From: Flavobacteriaceae bacterium
GTDB taxonomy: Bacteria > Bacteroidota > Bacteroidia > Flavobacteriales > Flavobacteriaceae
Assembly: GCA_002702385.1 (NCBI GenBank)
Contig: NZZF01000032.1
Span: forward strand, 9,412-16,213
Reading direction: 5' to 3'
Length of the DNA: 6,802 nt
A program made the position numbers and the translations under genes. This document shows positions 6,281-6,802 of the stretch, piece after piece (positions within the stretch are counted from its first letter, which is position 1; every line of letters begins with the position of its first letter). A model generated the notes under the pieces. That model searched no databases and was not told the DNA's origin. It saw only the letters and a program-made list of their open reading frames with translations.

Positions 6281-6802
6281 TTATGTGCCGGCAAATATAG
6301 TAATTTCTTTATCTATATCTAAAATCTTTTTTTCAGCCTCTTTAACATAACTGGTTTCTGGGTAATCAGTTAATAGTTCATAATATATTTTCTTCGCATC
6401 CTCTAACCTTTCAAGCCTAAGGGATGGAATACTATTGATTGCAAGTTTATAGGAAGAATCGAAAAGATAATAAAGTGCATCTTCTCTAAAAGGAGTTCCT
6501 GGATAATCAGAAATAAAACTATTTAAAACAATAATAGCAGATTTGTAGTCTCTGATTGTATTGTATTGTTTTGCTATTTGAAATGCTTTTTCTTCTAATT
6601 TAATTCTTAACTCTTGTACCAAATCACTAGCATCATTAAGTTTTTCTGAATATGGGTAAAAATTTATGAACTGCTGAAGTTTTTCAATAGCTTCTTGCGT
6701 CTTTTCTTGAGTTAATGTGTGGACTGGAGATTGTTTATAATAGCAATAAGCGCCAAGATACGCAGCTTCCTCAACTTTTTGACTCATAGGATAAGCCTTA
6801 AC
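6281..6802 (-). CDS. bamD: Outer membrane assembly lipoprotein BamD, C-terminal part (5' end outside window)
   Basis: BamD is the periplasmic TPR lipoprotein of the BAM complex, which inserts beta-barrel proteins into the outer membrane with BamA. The frame is open to the window edge; 173 residues are visible, beginning VKAYP before the methionine coded at 6787, so that ATG is internal (YP-x-S is a typical BamD inter-TPR turn) and not the true start. Full-length flavobacterial BamD is about 260-270 residues, so roughly 90 residues, including the lipoprotein signal peptide and first TPRs, lie outside. Visible helices fit BamD TPR units: EEAAYLGAYCYYKQSP, AIEKLQQFINFYPYSE, KAFQIAKQYNTIRDYKSAI with FISDYPGTPFREDALYY, and DAKKIYYELLTDYPETSYVK. 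The IRDYKSAI and SDYPGTPFRE segments are especially typical of Bacteroidota BamD. It is the first visible gene of the run and precedes rpoZ by 12 nt. Confidence 0.92.
   Translation of the reverse strand, partial: VKAYPMSQKVEEAAYLGAYCYYKQSPVHTLTQEKTQEAIEKLQQFINFYPYSEKLNDASDLVQELRIKLEEKAFQIAKQYNTIRDYKSAIIVLNSFISDYPGTPFREDALYYLFDSSYKLAINSIPSLRLERLEDAKKIYYELLTDYPETSYVKEAEKKILDIDKEITIFAGT

Noticed and set aside
6785..6787. ATG at 6787 as the start of BamD
   Set aside because: The frame stays open upstream and encodes VKAYP, continuing a BamD TPR; the ATG is internal and the gene is cut by the window edge.
1..6802. Search for terminators, tRNA or rRNA genes, CRISPR arrays, insertion sequences or a defence system
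   Set aside because: Coding sequence is nearly continuous with gaps of 24 nt or less, no GC-rich hairpin with T-tail, no spaced repeats, and every gene but DUF4835 has a known housekeeping or signalling assignment.

Overview
The window is a compact, AT-rich stretch of a Bacteroidota genome, most likely from class Flavobacteriia. Three things point there. The Bacteroidota-type RNA polymerase omega subunit and the DUF4835 protein are both lineage-typical. The gene order bamD - rpoZ - coaBC - DUF4835 - recN - fabI is one I recall from Flavobacteriaceae. The translation starts have A/T-rich leaders and no Shine-Dalgarno motif, as is usual in this phylum. The very low GC and tight spacing would suit a marine, streamlined flavobacterium, but that is inference.

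All eight genes lie on the minus strand, so transcription runs from high to low coordinates. In that order they are: the C-terminal part of BamD (6802-6281, 5' end outside the window); omega, rpoZ (6268-5948); CoaBC (5941-4736); a secreted DUF4835 protein (4779-3859, overlapping coaBC by 44 nt); RecN (3849-2197, TTG start); FabI (2172-1354); CoaE (1347-754); and the N-terminal, sensor part of a membrane histidine kinase (767-1, 3' end outside the window, overlapping coaE by 14 nt). Gaps are 12, 6, -44, 9, 24, 6 and -14 nt, so the run looks like one operon with translational coupling. No stretch over 24 nt is free of coding sequence. I see no promoter, terminator, RNA gene, mobile element, CRISPR array or long repeat.

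Functionally the run mixes envelope building and sensing (BamD, DUF4835, histidine kinase), coenzyme A synthesis (CoaBC for the middle steps, CoaE for the last), the reductase step of fatty acid elongation (FabI), transcription (omega) and double-strand-break repair (RecN). CoA supplies the acyl-CoA and the phosphopantetheine arm of ACP on which FabI substrates are carried, so coaBC, fabI and coaE make biochemical sense together. The others are probably historical neighbours.

I do not see a new defence, mobile or biosynthetic system here. The points worth a second look are small: lineage-style replacements at two CoaC catalytic positions, the 44-nt out-of-frame overlap encoding a signal peptide, a TTG start for recN, an A8 tract at the coaE/kinase junction, and a conserved gene of unknown function (DUF4835) inside a housekeeping operon.
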